A stretch of 64,000 nucleotides of DNA from Clavelina lepadiformis (lineage: Eukaryota > Chordata > Ascidiacea > Aplousobranchia > Clavelinidae). The translations under genes were made by a program, and so were the position numbers. The notes under the pieces were generated by a model. It was not told the origin of the DNA. It did no database searches and saw only the letters and a list, made by a program, of their open reading frames with translations. The stretch spans positions 16,723,856-16,787,855 of the forward strand of contig NC_135246.1 of assembly GCF_947623445.1 (NCBI RefSeq), written 5' to 3'. Shown piece by piece: positions 34,871-48,506 of the stretch (position 1 is the first letter of the stretch; each line of letters begins with the position of its first letter).

Positions 34871-37160
34871 ATGTAATTTTTGAAAATTGATTTACTGTTA
34901 AGAATTGATAAAAGTTTCTTCACGTGAAACGTGTTTTCATTTGTTTTTTTTTCATTTTTGCATTATAAATAAAAGTAGCATGGCAGCACATAAAACCAAC
35001 TGAGCAACATATCATTTGCAATGGCAAAACAAGTCAGTTCAAAGGTCAACAATTATAAGGTAAAGCATATTTTGCAGAAAAGTTTAGGACAATTTCCATT
35101 AAGAATTCATTACCACTGATAGAAATAAATTAATTTGGAATTATTTTGCTTTCGAAAATCAGCTTAATGCTCTTTATGAAAACTTGCCTCGGTTTTTCTC
35201 GAAAACTCGATTATTTTAACATTATAATCTGCAAATACCAGAGTCTGCACAGATCTAGAGCGTAAACTTCAGAAAAGTATGCAGAAGCAAAGTATCCGTT
35301 GAAAATGAATCAGCATAGTGCTAATGATTAAAACAGAATATTTTTCGCCAAGTAAGCAATATTTTGAAACTAATTACGTTTGTAACCTGACTTGATACAT
35401 TCCAAACATGATTATTTTTATCAAAAACACGAAAAAACCCAAGATCTCCTGCGCCACCAAGCGTATTGTTGTAAAACTTATAAGTAGCGCGAAATGCTAC
35501 AAAAGTGGATTTTCATTTGCTGCATGACTGAGCATTGCGGCAAGTCATAAGTGTTGTTACCTGAAGTTGGGAGAAGCAGGAAAAGCGAAAATATTAAAGA
35601 ACATTTATGAATATTAAAAAGTATTCAATACAATAAAAAATCCAAGAATATGGTGGAATTTCAATCTTTAAATATTATGCTGCCTATTCTGCATTGTAAC
35701 GTTATAACATTTTCTATTGCATTGTAATTGGCGTTGTAATGCAATTTCTGTTTTTCATTTTCGTTCATCTTGTAAGATCCTTTTCGAAACATCATATCAC
35801 TTCAAATGCGCGTCATGGACCATTATTTATTCCTTATTGTTTTGGCTCACGTCAAATAACAAGCAACGCGCCAACAAGAGTTATTATTGCAACAGACGAT
35901 TAACATATTAGGAAGGTCGATGCGCACGATGATGCTGTAAACAAAGTTGGGCTTTGATGAACGCAACTTAATTAAAAATTTGGGAAAGCATTTCACAAAG
36001 TTTTTCTTGTCAGGCCAAAATATTTTCGTCGCGCTAATTTTAGAACGCGTTTAATAAATCGGCTCTGACGTACCTTCTGGAACTGTTTCAATAATTTGAA
36101 GATGTTACAATTTTTCACAATGTCACGCCTTCAAAATAAAAATTGCCAAAGATATAAATAAAGAAAAATTAATTCCCTAAATACGATGTTCGTATATTTA
36201 TAGCGGCAGTTTTAATTTCCATGAAATAGCATATGGCATGTGCGGGTATAACGATGATGGGATACGAATCAAATCAAAAAATATTTAAAAAAGAAATATA
36301 AATAACTGTTGTGCGTAGGCTAATGGCCAATCTGCTGGGAGCAAAACGTAAGCTGATTCGTGACTAATGAGTAATGACCAATCTGCTGATCCGCAGTGAT
36401 CGCGATCAAAGTATTGCAGCAAAACAACTTAGTGGGAACACAACTGGCGGAGACTCACAAAACCAAAAGCTTTAAATTAGCAACAGTAAGATCATATATC
36501 CACAAAACACAACCCATATCGTCCACGGTAACCGCAGTTTGGGAACTCATACATGCTTACGCCCACTTAATCGATTGCAGCGGAAACTTTGCCATACGAA
36601 GGAGAATATCATAAATGACGCTGCTGTGCAATAATCTTTCATGTAAACTTCGGTTTCCGGAAAAATTTTACAAACACTTACCACATAAACGTATCCCCTA
36701 AATGCAGGAAACCATATTCAGAACATCCTTGTCAGATAATTACGTCGTCTACTTCTTGTATATTAAATAGATCATATTAATTACCAAAACCAATAAGCAT
36801 AAGAAGTATATACATCAGCAAAGGCAGAAATGAAATCTATAGCCAACTTATCAATATGAAGACAATGACATAAAAATTAAGTTAACTAATTATTTAAATC
36901 GCTACAAATGTCAAATGTGTTTATAGCACGTATGAAACAATCCATTAAAATGTACGATGGAGTACTTAACTGTTCGTGGTATTCCAATATACGAAAATAT
37001 TCAATTCCTAATTGGGACAACATTTCTGCACGCGGCAACAAATTAATGCGAGACTGACGTAAAACTCGTCATGATTCATTTCCCGTGGGGGACAAGCTCC
37101 TGTTTGACAGTTTTTTTTCGTCTCCTTTTGGCACGTTATTTGTCAAAAAAACGGAAAGCC
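34871..37160. other. Intergenic region between genes D and E
   Basis: About 2.3 kb, AT-rich. The open frames at 35717-35911 and 36396-36614 show no domain or splice context. The 3' part is similar to the region upstream of gene D. Nothing else supported. Confidence 0.45.
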
Positions 37161-37170
37161 TATTTAAAAA
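37161..37170 (+). promoter_or_regulatory. TATA-like element of gene E
   Basis: TATTTAAAAA, 79 nt before the gene E ATG, parallel to the element before gene D. Confidence 0.4.
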
Positions 37171-37239
37171 GCAGTTGCTCGGTGTGTGTATGTGTTACTT
37201 ATTTTCAAAAACGTGTGGTGTAAAACAACAAAGGAAAGT

Positions 37240-38896
37240 ATGGCTTCAGTGAGAATACTTGTTACACTTCTCCTTCTAGCCGTCGTCGTTGTATCTGCTG
37301 ATTTTGGTGAGATATTTTCCACGTAACGTTATTCCTTGTTGATCAACAGAAAACTAATATTTAATACATAGACTTGAATACTTAATTGAAATTATTAAAA
37401 ATAGTTGACTAAATTTCATACTAATTCTTTCTGCTAACGTACTTGAACTTCAGTTTTATCCATTTTACAGATTGCAAAAAATGCAAGTACTCTGGCGGCA
37501 AGTGTGTTTCGAAGTCGTCATACACATGCGAGTGCAAGAAAGGTTATGGCTTGTGGGGTAACAAATGTAAGGAAACAATTTTTCGTTTTTCACAGCATGC
37601 TAAAGCACTGTTAAACAATTTTCAGAAGGTTTTGGGAAATAAAATACTTTTTCTGCATTATAAGTTTCAAGTGGATTCATTTGTGTTTATTAACAGGCAC
37701 TGACTATTGCAACGGAATATGCCACAAAAATGAAAAGTGTGTGAATGTCTACGGCAAGTACAAGTGCAAGTGCAAAGATGGATACCGCAGATATGGAAAG
37801 AAATGTATGTTAAAGTCATTCGAATTGTAAAATGTAAACTATATTTGAAAATCATCTATTTTAACCAAACTGATTGCCGTAGAAATTCATCTCTAATATT
37901 AGATGTTTTTGATGCACCTGACATTAAAAGCTCAATTTAATAAGCGCAGCCATCTTTGAGCAAAATCTACGTCAATTTCTTTATTATTATTACTCTTTTG
38001 GCTGAACAGGCAAACCATATTGCAAAAAAGATTGCCACAAGTATGCAACTTGCAAGCGTTCCAGGTTCTTTTTCTTATGGCGGTACAAATGCGAATGCGA
38101 CGACGGCTACTACGGAAACGGATATTACTGTAAGTAAGATTATTAGCATTAATAAACACACAACAATAAACTAAGGTGCTTATTTTTACTAAGGTACTGA
38201 TCATTGTTATGGACGTTGCCACAAGGATGCAAAATGCGTCAGACACTACGGACAGTACAGATGCCAATGCAAATCGGGTTATTCTGGAGATGGATATGAT
38301 TGTAATTAGAACGTTCACTATTCGTACAGTTATACTCAACTAATAAACATGCGATAGTAGATTAAGTAATTAAATAGATATAATTGCTGTGTACTCAAAA
38401 ATACACAATTGTTATGTTTACCATAAAAGATTATATATACATTAATTATATAGATTATGAAGTATCACAATAAAGGTGTACATACGCGTCAAAAAACAAT
38501 CATTACTAATATACGAAAATTCCTAAATAAACCCTATTACATAGGTAAAACGCCATGCGGGTATTGCCCTAAGCATGCAAAATGCGTTGAAAAGAAGGAA
38601 AAACAATGCAAGTGCGGCTATGGTTACAAACAACATGGAAAATATTGCAGAAGTAAGTTGTAAACGTATATAGCTAAGCCGGTAATTGCAGAAATTGTAA
38701 ATGCAGAATAGTTGAAATAACATTTTGCGACTGCTACAATCTAATTTAATATTTTTAGTAGCAAATAGTATTTATGGATTATAAATTTGCTTAAATTGAT
38801 GAAAGAGTTTCAATATAATCATAAAAACTATTTCTTGAACACAAGGAAAACTAAAAATTCTTCTTTACAGGACCCAGACAGAGGTACCCTTGGTAA
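37240..38896 (+). CDS. EGF gene E: secreted protein with five EGF-like modules
   Basis: Seven exons: 37240-37306, 37471-37566, 37697-37804, 38010-38129, 38194-38301, 38545-38652 and 38871-38896. They total 633 nt (210 residues), phase 1. The signal peptide is MASVRILVTLLLLAVVVVSA, clearly homologous to D. Modules: CKKCKYSGGKC; DYCNGICHKNEKC; PYCKKDCHKYATC with a longer loop; DHCYGRCHKDAKC; TPCGYCPKHAKC. The sixth Cys of several modules is split by the intron (T|GC). The tail is RPRQRYPW. The donor after exon 5 is the poor gtaatt. Reading through it gives Cys-Asn-stop (TAG at 38307-38309), so a four-module isoform is possible. D and E are tandem paralogues. Confidence 0.82.
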
Positions 38897-39109
38897 ATGG
38901 TTACAGCAATGATAAAATACGAATCGGTAAGCGAAGTGCGGTTGTTAAAACTCACTTCCACCAATAACTTGAACTTTACTATATTTTTTTACAGGATCTG
39001 ACAACAGTTCCGACCATTTTTCAAATCAATGTTACTTTCAAGCCATTATGAAATGCTATACTCGTAAAATGCCTCATCATCTCTTTTTTCCAGATTTGTT
39101 TAAATTGCA

Positions 39110-39115
39110 AATAAA
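39110..39115 (+). terminator. Poly(A) signal of EGF gene E
   Basis: AATAAA about 214 nt after the gene E stop codon. Confidence 0.5.
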
Positions 39116-41097
39116 ATTGCTATTGCAGTAAACCAAGTACCAAGTTTTAAAAATTACCAAAATGTTACAAACATACCATGCATTACACTATAATCTTGAG
39201 ACACACGAGTGCCTGCCTCAAATATATTTTGTAACAGCAGTTATCAGCATTCAGTAGATATTGGAAAGCTAGTAATAGATGGATTCCGAAAGACAATAAA
39301 TCAGCGTTTATTTTCACAAATGTATGTTAATTAAAAGAATAAATGAAACCATATCAAAAATCAAACTTCCAACTGTCCGAGATATACAGTAATACTTCAG
39401 CAGAACATGCACTTCATACTTTATGTCGGAGGTCATTTGAGCTAGAACAACTTTGACTACCAAAGCAATGCTTAACCGAACAACCAATTTAAGCTAGCTA
39501 TAAACTAACCCCTAATTTTTCCGATTGATTCAACTTGTGGGTCTTAATTGTCTCAAAAATTCTGTTCGGATTTCAAGTTGTTTGAGATTAAGGGCGTTAG
39601 AGTAAAATAATACTGAAGTTAAATATTGTAGCATGAAGTTTATAACATTTGGGCAATCAATTCTGATTATCGTAATACTGAAACAATTAACGTTAACCAG
39701 TTGTATTTAAATAGAAATTTTAGATTTCAGCAAGTTCTAGGCACTTCGGTTATAGAACTTTAACGAGATTTAATCTTTGGTATAAATAAACAATATGATC
39801 AGCCGAGCAAAGAAAGTTTCATACTACACAGAAGTATGGTATACCTATACTGGCGCTCACATCAAAGAAACAAGATCTATCAGAATGGTAATTAAACATA
39901 ATATTTTAACTGAAGTATATACGTGCAAGGTGAAAGCTTATTCGAAAAGCATTTTCAAAGCACAGAACAGCAAAGTCAAAGCTAATGTTGATCGCACACT
40001 TTACTTACAAGATAAAGATGATTGATAAAGATAATAAACCTCTATAGAGGTTTAAAAAAGATTCAAAATGGAATTCGTGGTGATTCTACGCTTGGTAAAT
40101 TTGCAGGTCGCGAACCGTCCAGGTATGCTTGCGGTAAAGCTGGAATAAACTCAGCAATCATAAACAACAGGATGTATTGCGCCATCACTTACTTCATGGG
40201 TAATAAAGTTTGGGACCGCTACCTGCTGATAAAAATTGCGTCAAAATTTTCACTGGGTTTCAACCACTAATAAATCAGTTTCTATTGTTACCAAACGATG
40301 CCGACAAAAGAAGACATCACGCCAAACAGAGAAACTAAGGCGCGTTCTTGTTGGTTTACCAGGCTTCCAGGCATGTGTAAAAAGATCACCAAAAATAAGT
40401 TACATAGACGAGGCTGCCGTAATTCATCACATGTTACATGAAAACTAACATAATCCGATTTTACTTACATGACCATGGAATGGCAATTTTAAAATTACAA
40501 AGTAACTGAAATTCTGTTTACGTTGTGTACGTGCGCTACAGTATTATACAAAGTGCATCAATAAAATAACTTGCTTTTTAAATCCCCTCCAATGGCTCAG
40601 CGGCAATTTGGCGAACCGTAAACACCACTAACAAAAACGATTACAGCTGAAAATAATTACATGGTACTCGACAAACACTATTAATAACTATTACAACACC
40701 ATAGACCAAGTCACTATTTCGGCCAAATGTCCTGCAAAAGTGGTCCCTGAAACTTCTATGACAAATGCTTTGGTTGATGCAAGTATTATTAACAAGGACC
40801 GGGCTTGTTTTTACCAGGTTCTAAAGTAGATAAAAACAAGATGCTCATTTATATGGTGGCTTAAACAAACCAGAGGAACGTTCGCCTAAGATAAAAAATG
40901 TGAGCATTGAAAATTGGAAGGTGTTTTCCAAACCGCGAATTGTCTTAACGCCAAAAAAAGACAAACAAGTAAATAAATCTCAAGCATTTTAAAATAAAAA
41001 CACCAACTTTATCTCACTGAGCGTTATTCTCGAAATGCGTTAATACTGTAAGGTAGAGCAATAGTGTATACCAGCGGTTTGTTTCAAAGTGCATATA
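39116..41097. other. Intergenic region between genes E and F
   Basis: AT-rich, with several short frames (39795-40025, 40022-40270, 40236-40448) that lack domains, Cys patterns or splice signals. No TATA box with clear spacing precedes gene F. Confidence 0.45.
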
Positions 41098-44000
41098 ATG
41101 CGTGTATTAAGTGTGTTAGTTTTTCTGTTTTGTTGCGCAGGTGGGATCGGAAATGAAATAACAGGTATTTTATGGTTATCGTAAACATATTTCAGTAAAC
41201 CAACTTACTGTATGGAAGTTATATTGTATGCGATCAAACAACAGCGCACCGCTTGTTATTTCTAGAGATTATTTTCTATCTGGTTCGTATCAATTTCAGA
41301 GAGACTGCGAAACTTATGCTCTAGTCATCCATGTCATCACTTTGCTATATGCACTAATAACGGAAGAGATTTTACCTGCAAATGCAAGGAAGGCTATTAT
41401 GGGGATGGGTACTTTTGTGGCCGTAAGTGAATTTAATAACACCTAAACTACGTGGGCTGTAACATAATAAACAGCAACGTAGCGCAAAAATAGGCAGTTT
41501 AATTAAATCATTAGGCCTACCATAAACAAATAAAGCAAAAACATGGTAAAAAACTTGCAAATACTTTTTGCTCTGTCAAGGTATCAACCACTGCGATGGA
41601 CGTTGTCACCAACAAGCTAAGTGCTTGATGCGACATGGAAGACACAGATGTGTCTGCAACGACGGATATGTTGGATCGGGATTTGGTTGTAAAAGTGAGT
41701 TTCAGAATAACTGAAATAACTTTTATTCTTTAATCCCAACGCCAGAATATTCCAAAATCCGTGATAAGAATCTCAATTAAAAAAGATTGACAAATTCTTC
41801 ATTTTTGCTTCAACCCAAACTCTGAAAGTTATCTAAAAACCTAGCAAATATCGACAATTAAATTTATATTTTTACGGCTCTATCTTCTATGTGATGCAAA
41901 ATTATTCTGGTAGAAGTATATCAATGTGCCACCAATATATTAAAAGTTCATGAAAACAGTTCTGTGTTCAACGCTAATGATTGATGACAGACACAGCATA
42001 TTTTCAAACAACATAAACTGTTTAACTTAACGTTGGACTGATTTTATTTCTAGAAGAATCGTTAGTCTGCCAGAGGCATCTCTGTCACGCACAAGCAGAT
42101 TGCGACGCGAGTAAACAGCGCAAGTGTTCTTGTAAACCTGGTTATTGTGGCGACGGACGATTCTGTTCCAGTAAGTTGTATTTCATGGGTGGTGAAAAAC
42201 GCGGTAATGAGAATTGGACTTACTATATCCTATGGCCTAACAAAAAGTCTCCCGCGAAATAGACAATCCGTATTTTCAGGAGACAAATGTTTCCAAAATA
42301 GCTGTCATGGAGAAGCTATATGTATACCTCATGAAAATGGATGTGGCTACGAATGTCGATGCAAACCCGGATTTACGGGAGGCGGATTAGATTGCACCAC
42401 AGGTAAGCCCGAAGTGCTGAAGCGATTAATACAGTTGCCAATAACGAATATATTAGTTTTGTTACATTGTTTTAGAAGAAGTTAGCCAATATCAGTACTG
42501 AAACCAAATTTAACTAAAACACTTTTTAGATTTTACACATAACAGCTGCGAGGTCAATGACTGTCACTCGATGGCTACTTGCTACTCGGACCTCTTCGGA
42601 GGTTATTCGTGTCGCTGTAAAGACGGATTTTGTGGCAACGGAAAATATTGTACAAGTAAAAAAAGCATTTGAAACCCAGCCTTACTCTTTTGCAATTACA
42701 CTGGTTTATTCATAGAAACATTTTAGTCAGTAAGGAAAAGCATGAATAGAAAAATTTATCTTTGGTTGCAGAAGACAAATGTCGGTTCCATAACTGCCAC
42801 CCCAATGCAATGTGTCATCCGGAGCAAAGTAGATGCGGATTTTATTGTCGCTGTAACGAAGGTTACAATGGAGACGGAAGAACATGCACAAGTACGTTAT
42901 GGAATGTTTTAGAATCTAAATTCTTACAAAACAATGAGAAAACTTTATGGCGGCTCTTTGCGATTTAAAGTTCAATCGTGGTACCACCATCCCTCTAGCG
43001 ACGAAGAAAATCTGTGTACGCTTTTGCTTATGTTTTATTTTGCTAGATGACCAAGTATACTACTTCATATCATTGTAGCGTACAGTAAACAAAAATAACA
43101 TATAACGAACAAGTCGCCGATTACATGCGAGTTGACTAGTTTCATCAAAATATAGCAACAGCATTTGACATGAATTAAGAATTAAAAGTTATCACAAACC
43201 CGCCTTTCTACGTGTTCAACGCAAAAGTAGGCGACATTACAATAGGTAATGTTCAGAAACCACATTACATTAGCAAAGATGAATTTTCTTCACTTAACAT
43301 GCAAGTAACACCAAAAATAAACGTAGTATTTCTTTCTGATAAAAAAATGTTTGATTACTTTAATCAACCGTTTCACTTCTTTATACAGGAGACAAATGCC
43401 ATGGCAATCGCTGCCATAGAGATGCCATTTGCCAGCCTCATGACTACGACGATGGATACTCTTGTACATGTAACAAAGGGTACAACGGAAATGGATACCA
43501 ATGCATTCCAATAGTTAGTGCGCCCCGTGAGCTACCCCGCCATTTATGCGAAACATGCCACAAGTACGCTACATGTTTTGTTGCCTATGACGAAAACAGC
43601 TACTCTTGCCGTTGTAAAGAGGGCTACTGTGGAAATGGCAATGTTTGCCGCAGCGAAACTAGTCAGTAATCTAACATTTAAACACTTTTTTTCTGAACCT
43701 GATGAGACCTATACAACACGAATGTATATCTTAAAGATTCTAATATTATACAAGCCAGACAAATCACAGTATTTACAAAAGTAATTACTGATTAAAAAGC
43801 TTTGTTACCACCACAGAAATGTGCAGTTATCCTCGGTGCCCTGTCTATGCTGAATGTGTTGTGAACAAGCTTACTTGCATACCAAGATGCAAATGCACCG
43901 CGACCTACATTGGTGATGGATGTGGTAAATAAACTTTTATCTATAAGCAGAACATTCTCTATTGTGCATGAACTGTCACCCAGAGATTTCAATAAATTCC

Positions 44001-44131
44001 GAGTATAAATGTTTGCTCAAACTGATAACTTGATTTGCGCTTGTAACCTGTTGCAGTACCAGTATGTTGTAAAGTGTCGGAGGACATTGGAACCAAAAAT
44101 AATGATATTTTTGCGTCTTTTTACAGATTGA
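41098..44131 (+). CDS. EGF gene F: secreted protein with eight EGF-like modules and a partial ninth
   Basis: Ten exons: 41098-41164, 41300-41422, 41581-41694, 42054-42170, 42280-42402, 42530-42655, 42772-42891, 43389-43661, 43817-43924 and 44127-44131. They sum to 1176 nt (391 residues), phase 1. The signal peptide is MRVLSVLVFLFCCAGG. Exons 2-7 carry one module each (for example NHCDGRCHQQAKC; LVCQRHLCHAQADC; DKCFQNSCHGEAIC). Exon 8 is 273 nt and holds two modules with no intron between them. Exon 9 is a half-EGF-like Cys cluster (MCSYPRCP...CIPRCKC). The last exon adds only Asp and the stop. If the exon 9 donor (gtaaat) is not used, translation ends almost at once (GKstop), so the true 3' exon is uncertain. 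Genes G and H share this module order. Confidence 0.85.
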
Positions 44132-44297
44132 TTTTGAAATACGAAGCTAGAGGCTTATTTTGAAGACAGAAACATTGATGGGCCTTAAATAACATTTTTG
44201 CACTTTCTTTGTCATATTTCTTTTGGCAAATTTGTTGTGTATTGTTTTGATTGCATAATTTCTTGTCTTTGCAAATCACTGCTGTTGTTGCTTTTGA

Positions 44298-44303
44298 AAT
44301 AAA
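44298..44303 (+). terminator. Poly(A) signal of EGF gene F
   Basis: AATAAA about 170 nt after the gene F stop codon. Confidence 0.5.
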
Positions 44304-47300
44304 AGTTCCTCATCCCGCCGGTAATAGTAAATTTAACATGAAGCTGTAGAGAAGCAGGTTATCTAGAAACACCCAACACCATATCGAAATGTTAACTGTA
44401 TAATTGCCATGGCACTGACTATACAGCATAAACATATAGCTTTTTGGAATCATGCAATAAGATACCGGATTGAAAATGTTTCCGTCAACTTCCATGGATC
44501 AGAAATTGTGTTCAGATTAAGAGGATAGAATTGGTGGAGAGAAAAATTCAACGTACAGTAGCCACATAGACAAGCGAACTTTTTCGGGATTCAAGATGGT
44601 AGCGGAGACTGAAAAACTAATTTTTGTTTGGTGATTCAGCATTGACATCTGTGTAGGGATGAGGAGAAAAATTCAAAATTCAATATATAAACAATATATT
44701 TTTGAATCAAGAAGATATCGGGATTGAATTTATATCAAGTATTCATATTTATATTTGTTAACACTGAAGGCCAATATACAGTTTCCTGAATAAATAGCTT
44801 TTCGGGAAATAAACTAACTACTAAGTAGACAGTTTTTAAAACAATTTCAGCACACAGAGCTGACCTGATTTCAACTGAAAAATATTTGCATATTTTTCTG
44901 AAAACAACGAGTCAGCAAACGAATTCTTAAATTATTGTGCGATTGCTAATAAGAAACTTAAGCACGTCACAAGGACGTTCCCACGCAAACAGCCAGCCAA
45001 TGAAATTGCAACACATTTTTTGACAAAGTTCACCAAAAACGAAAACACTGAAGTATTTACGCAGGAAAATTAAGCCGAAGAGAAACTATTTTCGATTATT
45101 TCTCACTCCTATTCAGCCCAAGGCAAAAGCCTTTTTTTCTGTTTCAAGTTAGGCAATTAAGCATACCGCAGGAAACATGCACTGGTACAAGCTAATTCAA
45201 ATGATACTGTAATTGATTTCAGATACTTAATGGAGAATAAAATCTAATAGTAGGCCTATACTATTATAGTGCGAAGCCTGAACTATCCGAAGTACTTTCA
45301 CACAATACGTCTTCCTTGCCAACGTAACACGTATTACACAAAACGTCTCCAAACATCCCCCTGAAGGTGTGTATAGTTAGTGAAACTAATTAGCCAAATT
45401 CTAGAATTGTCACTGAATAAGTGCAGTTTCGAGACGTCACATCAGCGAATAACGTTGCTGAATATTGATCCACTCATGTGAGTGTTTATGATTTTCGTGG
45501 AATTGCTGTACATGCAGTAATGTAGTCACTCGAAACTAGACAATTTAATCATGCGTTATAAGCTTAATATACCAACAGCACGTACAACACCTGCCTTGAT
45601 CAATCAACTGTACGCATTCTGAGGTTACTTCGCATGACATGCTGCATACCGGAAGTAAGAATTACGGTTTGAAGTGGACTACCAGGATACCTAATTGCGT
45701 AAGGTTGTGCCTCTACGATAGCAAACCCGGAACCAGACGATTCTCTTTTCCAGAATTATTGCAAACGACTGATAACAAAAAGCACTACTATAAATTAAAC
45801 TAAGTGTTAGTTATGAAAGGTATAAAAGATATGGGCCATGTATTAAAATTAATGTTGAGATTATCCCGAGCACAGTGAGTTTTCTGCCTTTCATGTTCTC
45901 CATAACCTGTATGCGAAATCTGTTTTTTTAACATTTTCCTTTCTGGAAACCACCATCATAAAAAAACGATTAATTTTGGCAGCATGCACCTGAACTGCGT
46001 CGTATAAAAAACTGTTGGAGACAGAATTTTAGTATGTAAATCCGCACGAATTTTCAAAGGACGTAAATATAGGCCTAAGGAAACGAAGTATAGAAACATT
46101 TTCGGCAATCTTTGGAAACAAGCCCATCAAGGTATCGGCTCAAAAACAACACAAAACACGAGTTTAAATGTCAGAATCTTTCAATTAACCTAATAATAAT
46201 TCTAGAATAACCTGAGTTGATCTTTTCGCGGTTAACCAAAATTACCGCAATTACAGCGCTTCTGTACAAGTAATTAAAGTACTGCGCGAAAGATGTCATA
46301 GTATAAACATAACAATCAATCAAAACCGACTGATTACAAAACACAAATATATTTCAGTGCGTAAAGTAGCAGCATTACAGGCATATTATAAACACAAAAG
46401 AACAAGAGAATATCATATAATTATAATTAACAATTATATTGCTACAGTACCTGTATCTAATATGTCAATAACAGTGGGTATTTAGAGTCAAAGCCAAGTC
46501 AACAGTATAGTAAGGATCATGTTATGCTTGTATATGTCGTTAAGTCACAACCTTCTTTTTTACAAAAAGGAAATATTAAAAAATGTACCAATAAAAATCA
46601 TTGCGTGCTTTTATCTGTTTTTGAGCAAGGAAATTTTTACTTCTAACGGTACGATGGAAAGTTGCCGGTGGATCAAGCAGCACGTAAGAAAAACGCAAAT
46701 GGAAAATGTTTTGTCGATACCTTTGGTCTCAGCATTAAGAACGTGCTATAGATAAGTCTGAGAAAAGCCTTATTTTTCATTTTTTAATGACGCATCAGCA
46801 AATACAGTAAAGGCAGGAAGGCTTTTAAACAGGAAAAGCTTATGTGTACATTTTCGAGTGGGGCTTTTTTAATTTATTAATTTAACTTATTTTACCTCAA
46901 ACAAAAATTTAAAAATCACGCCAAAAATTGGCTTTTGGCTATAAGCAAAAATTGGTTAATTTTCAAAGTTTTACAGCTTTTTAAGAAAATCATCTTCTTA
47001 CAGCAACTAAATTTACATGTGGGATCCAAACCTACTCTCGGCTTGAAGACTTGCGTTATTTGAAGCACACTGGAGAATTAAATCACTTTATTCCATTTTG
47101 GTGAAAAATAATTATAAATCTGCCGTTGTCTTCAAATACATATATAAGTCACTTTATCAATAGTTATAGAACATGCCACATTAGGACGATGCTGTGGCTT
47201 ACTTAAACACTGTTTTCGGTTGGATAATCCAAATTACATGAAATGCATTGCTAAACTACATTTAATAAAAATCTCTTTTATAATTAGAGGTTGTGAAATA

Positions 47301-48412
47301 TTTTTATCCTACAATTAAATAACCGAAGTCCACTTATGTTGTGTAATTGCGATGTAGATAAATACAAATTGCATTAATGCACTTGTTTGTTTTCTCGTGT
47401 TTTCTCCGACTCTAACTGCAGTTTAACTAATTAATACGCACTCCACAAAATAGACAGAACCAGCGCCAACAACAACGTTCACGCAACGTAACAATTATTA
47501 CACTTACCCGGCAGATATATACGATAGAAGTATGAAAAGTAATGAGCTAAATAATAAAACTTAAATACAGAGTTTAACAAGATGTAGTTTTATTTTTCAA
47601 TCTATCATGATTATTCTCGTGCATTTTAACCCTAAGGAGAGTTTGCGTATTAGTTTTGCAAAGTTTTTTTTTTATTAGATTAACGTAGAGTCGTAGACCA
47701 ACAAAGTGTCCTTGACCGATGCTGCAGCAAAAAATGATCACCTTCACCCACCATTTCCAGCAGACTTGATTCCCAGAATTGTGAAGTCCTTAGGGTAGTG
47801 TAAATTCTTTGGGTTTCAAAATAAATCATTTTCAGTGATTTTCTAGCGAGATGCAAAAACTCAAGCACCGCTAGAGCAAATGTGTTTTTATTCAAGTTTC
47901 TTGGTGACTCATTACTTTTCATATCATTACCATTTAATACAAGCCAATGAGCCATGATTAATGGCAGCCACTCTTTTCGATACATCGTTTTGCAAAGGTG
48001 GTTGTTGTGCGGTCTGTTACAAAGTGCTACATTCGATACGTCATTCTTGTTTTCATTATCAGAGCGATCCGAGTATAGTTTCACCAACTTGTCTGTATGA
48101 CAATTCGCTTTCTATTGGTGCTATATGGTTTCCTTGAGCTCTTGTTTTTGCAACGATGGTGATTAACAATTATCTTTACTACGTTCCTACGTAAATTACA
48201 ACAACATACCGTTGGTCAAAAAAGTAAACATTCAGCAAAGAGGTGAAATAAAAATGTGAAGAAAAAAAAAGGAAAACACAAAATTATTTACGGTAATTGA
48301 TAATAGAAATTAATATTATGCGGTTGGAATTAAGTGTTTTCCAAACGTCATGCTGTCTCACCAACAAACCAAGTTCTAAGTAAAAGTTTACGTGTCTGAA
48401 GTTATAAAAGCT
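44304..48412. other. Intergenic region between genes F and G
   Basis: About 4.1 kb, AT-rich. It contains a block at about 44960-45150 repeated downstream of gene G, and a TATAAAAG at 45821-45828 with no exon after it, perhaps a dead promoter. The open frame on the - strand at 47680-48087 has no ATG at its start and no recognisable domain. Confidence 0.45.
44960..45150. repeat. Block downstream of gene F, repeated downstream of gene G
   Basis: The phrase gttcccacgcaaacagccag near 44980 matches gttcccacgcaaacagccaa near 51536. Further matches follow: tattcagc..aaggcaa near 45112 versus 51664. The order is kept over about 190 bp. This supports duplication of whole gene-plus-flank units (F and G). 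Confidence 0.55.
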
Positions 48413-48420
48413 TTAAACCT
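48413..48420 (+). promoter_or_regulatory. TATA box of EGF gene G
   Basis: TATAAAAG, 94 nt before the gene G ATG, a spacing like those of genes A, D, E and I. Confidence 0.5.
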
Positions 48421-48506
48421 GTCTTTATCAGATTTATTCCAAACTTACACCAGCGCTGGGTAGATTTAGAGATTACAGCTCGAGGTTTGCTTGGTGAAAG
48501 CTAAAA

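Noticed and set aside
45821-45828. Perfect TATAAAAG box between F and G as the promoter of a further gene
   Set aside because: No signal-peptide exon or EGF exon follows within a plausible distance; at most a dead promoter.
47680-48087. 135-codon open frame on the - strand between F and G
   Set aside because: No ATG at its start, no recognisable domain, and it lies in an AT-rich spacer; length alone is not enough.
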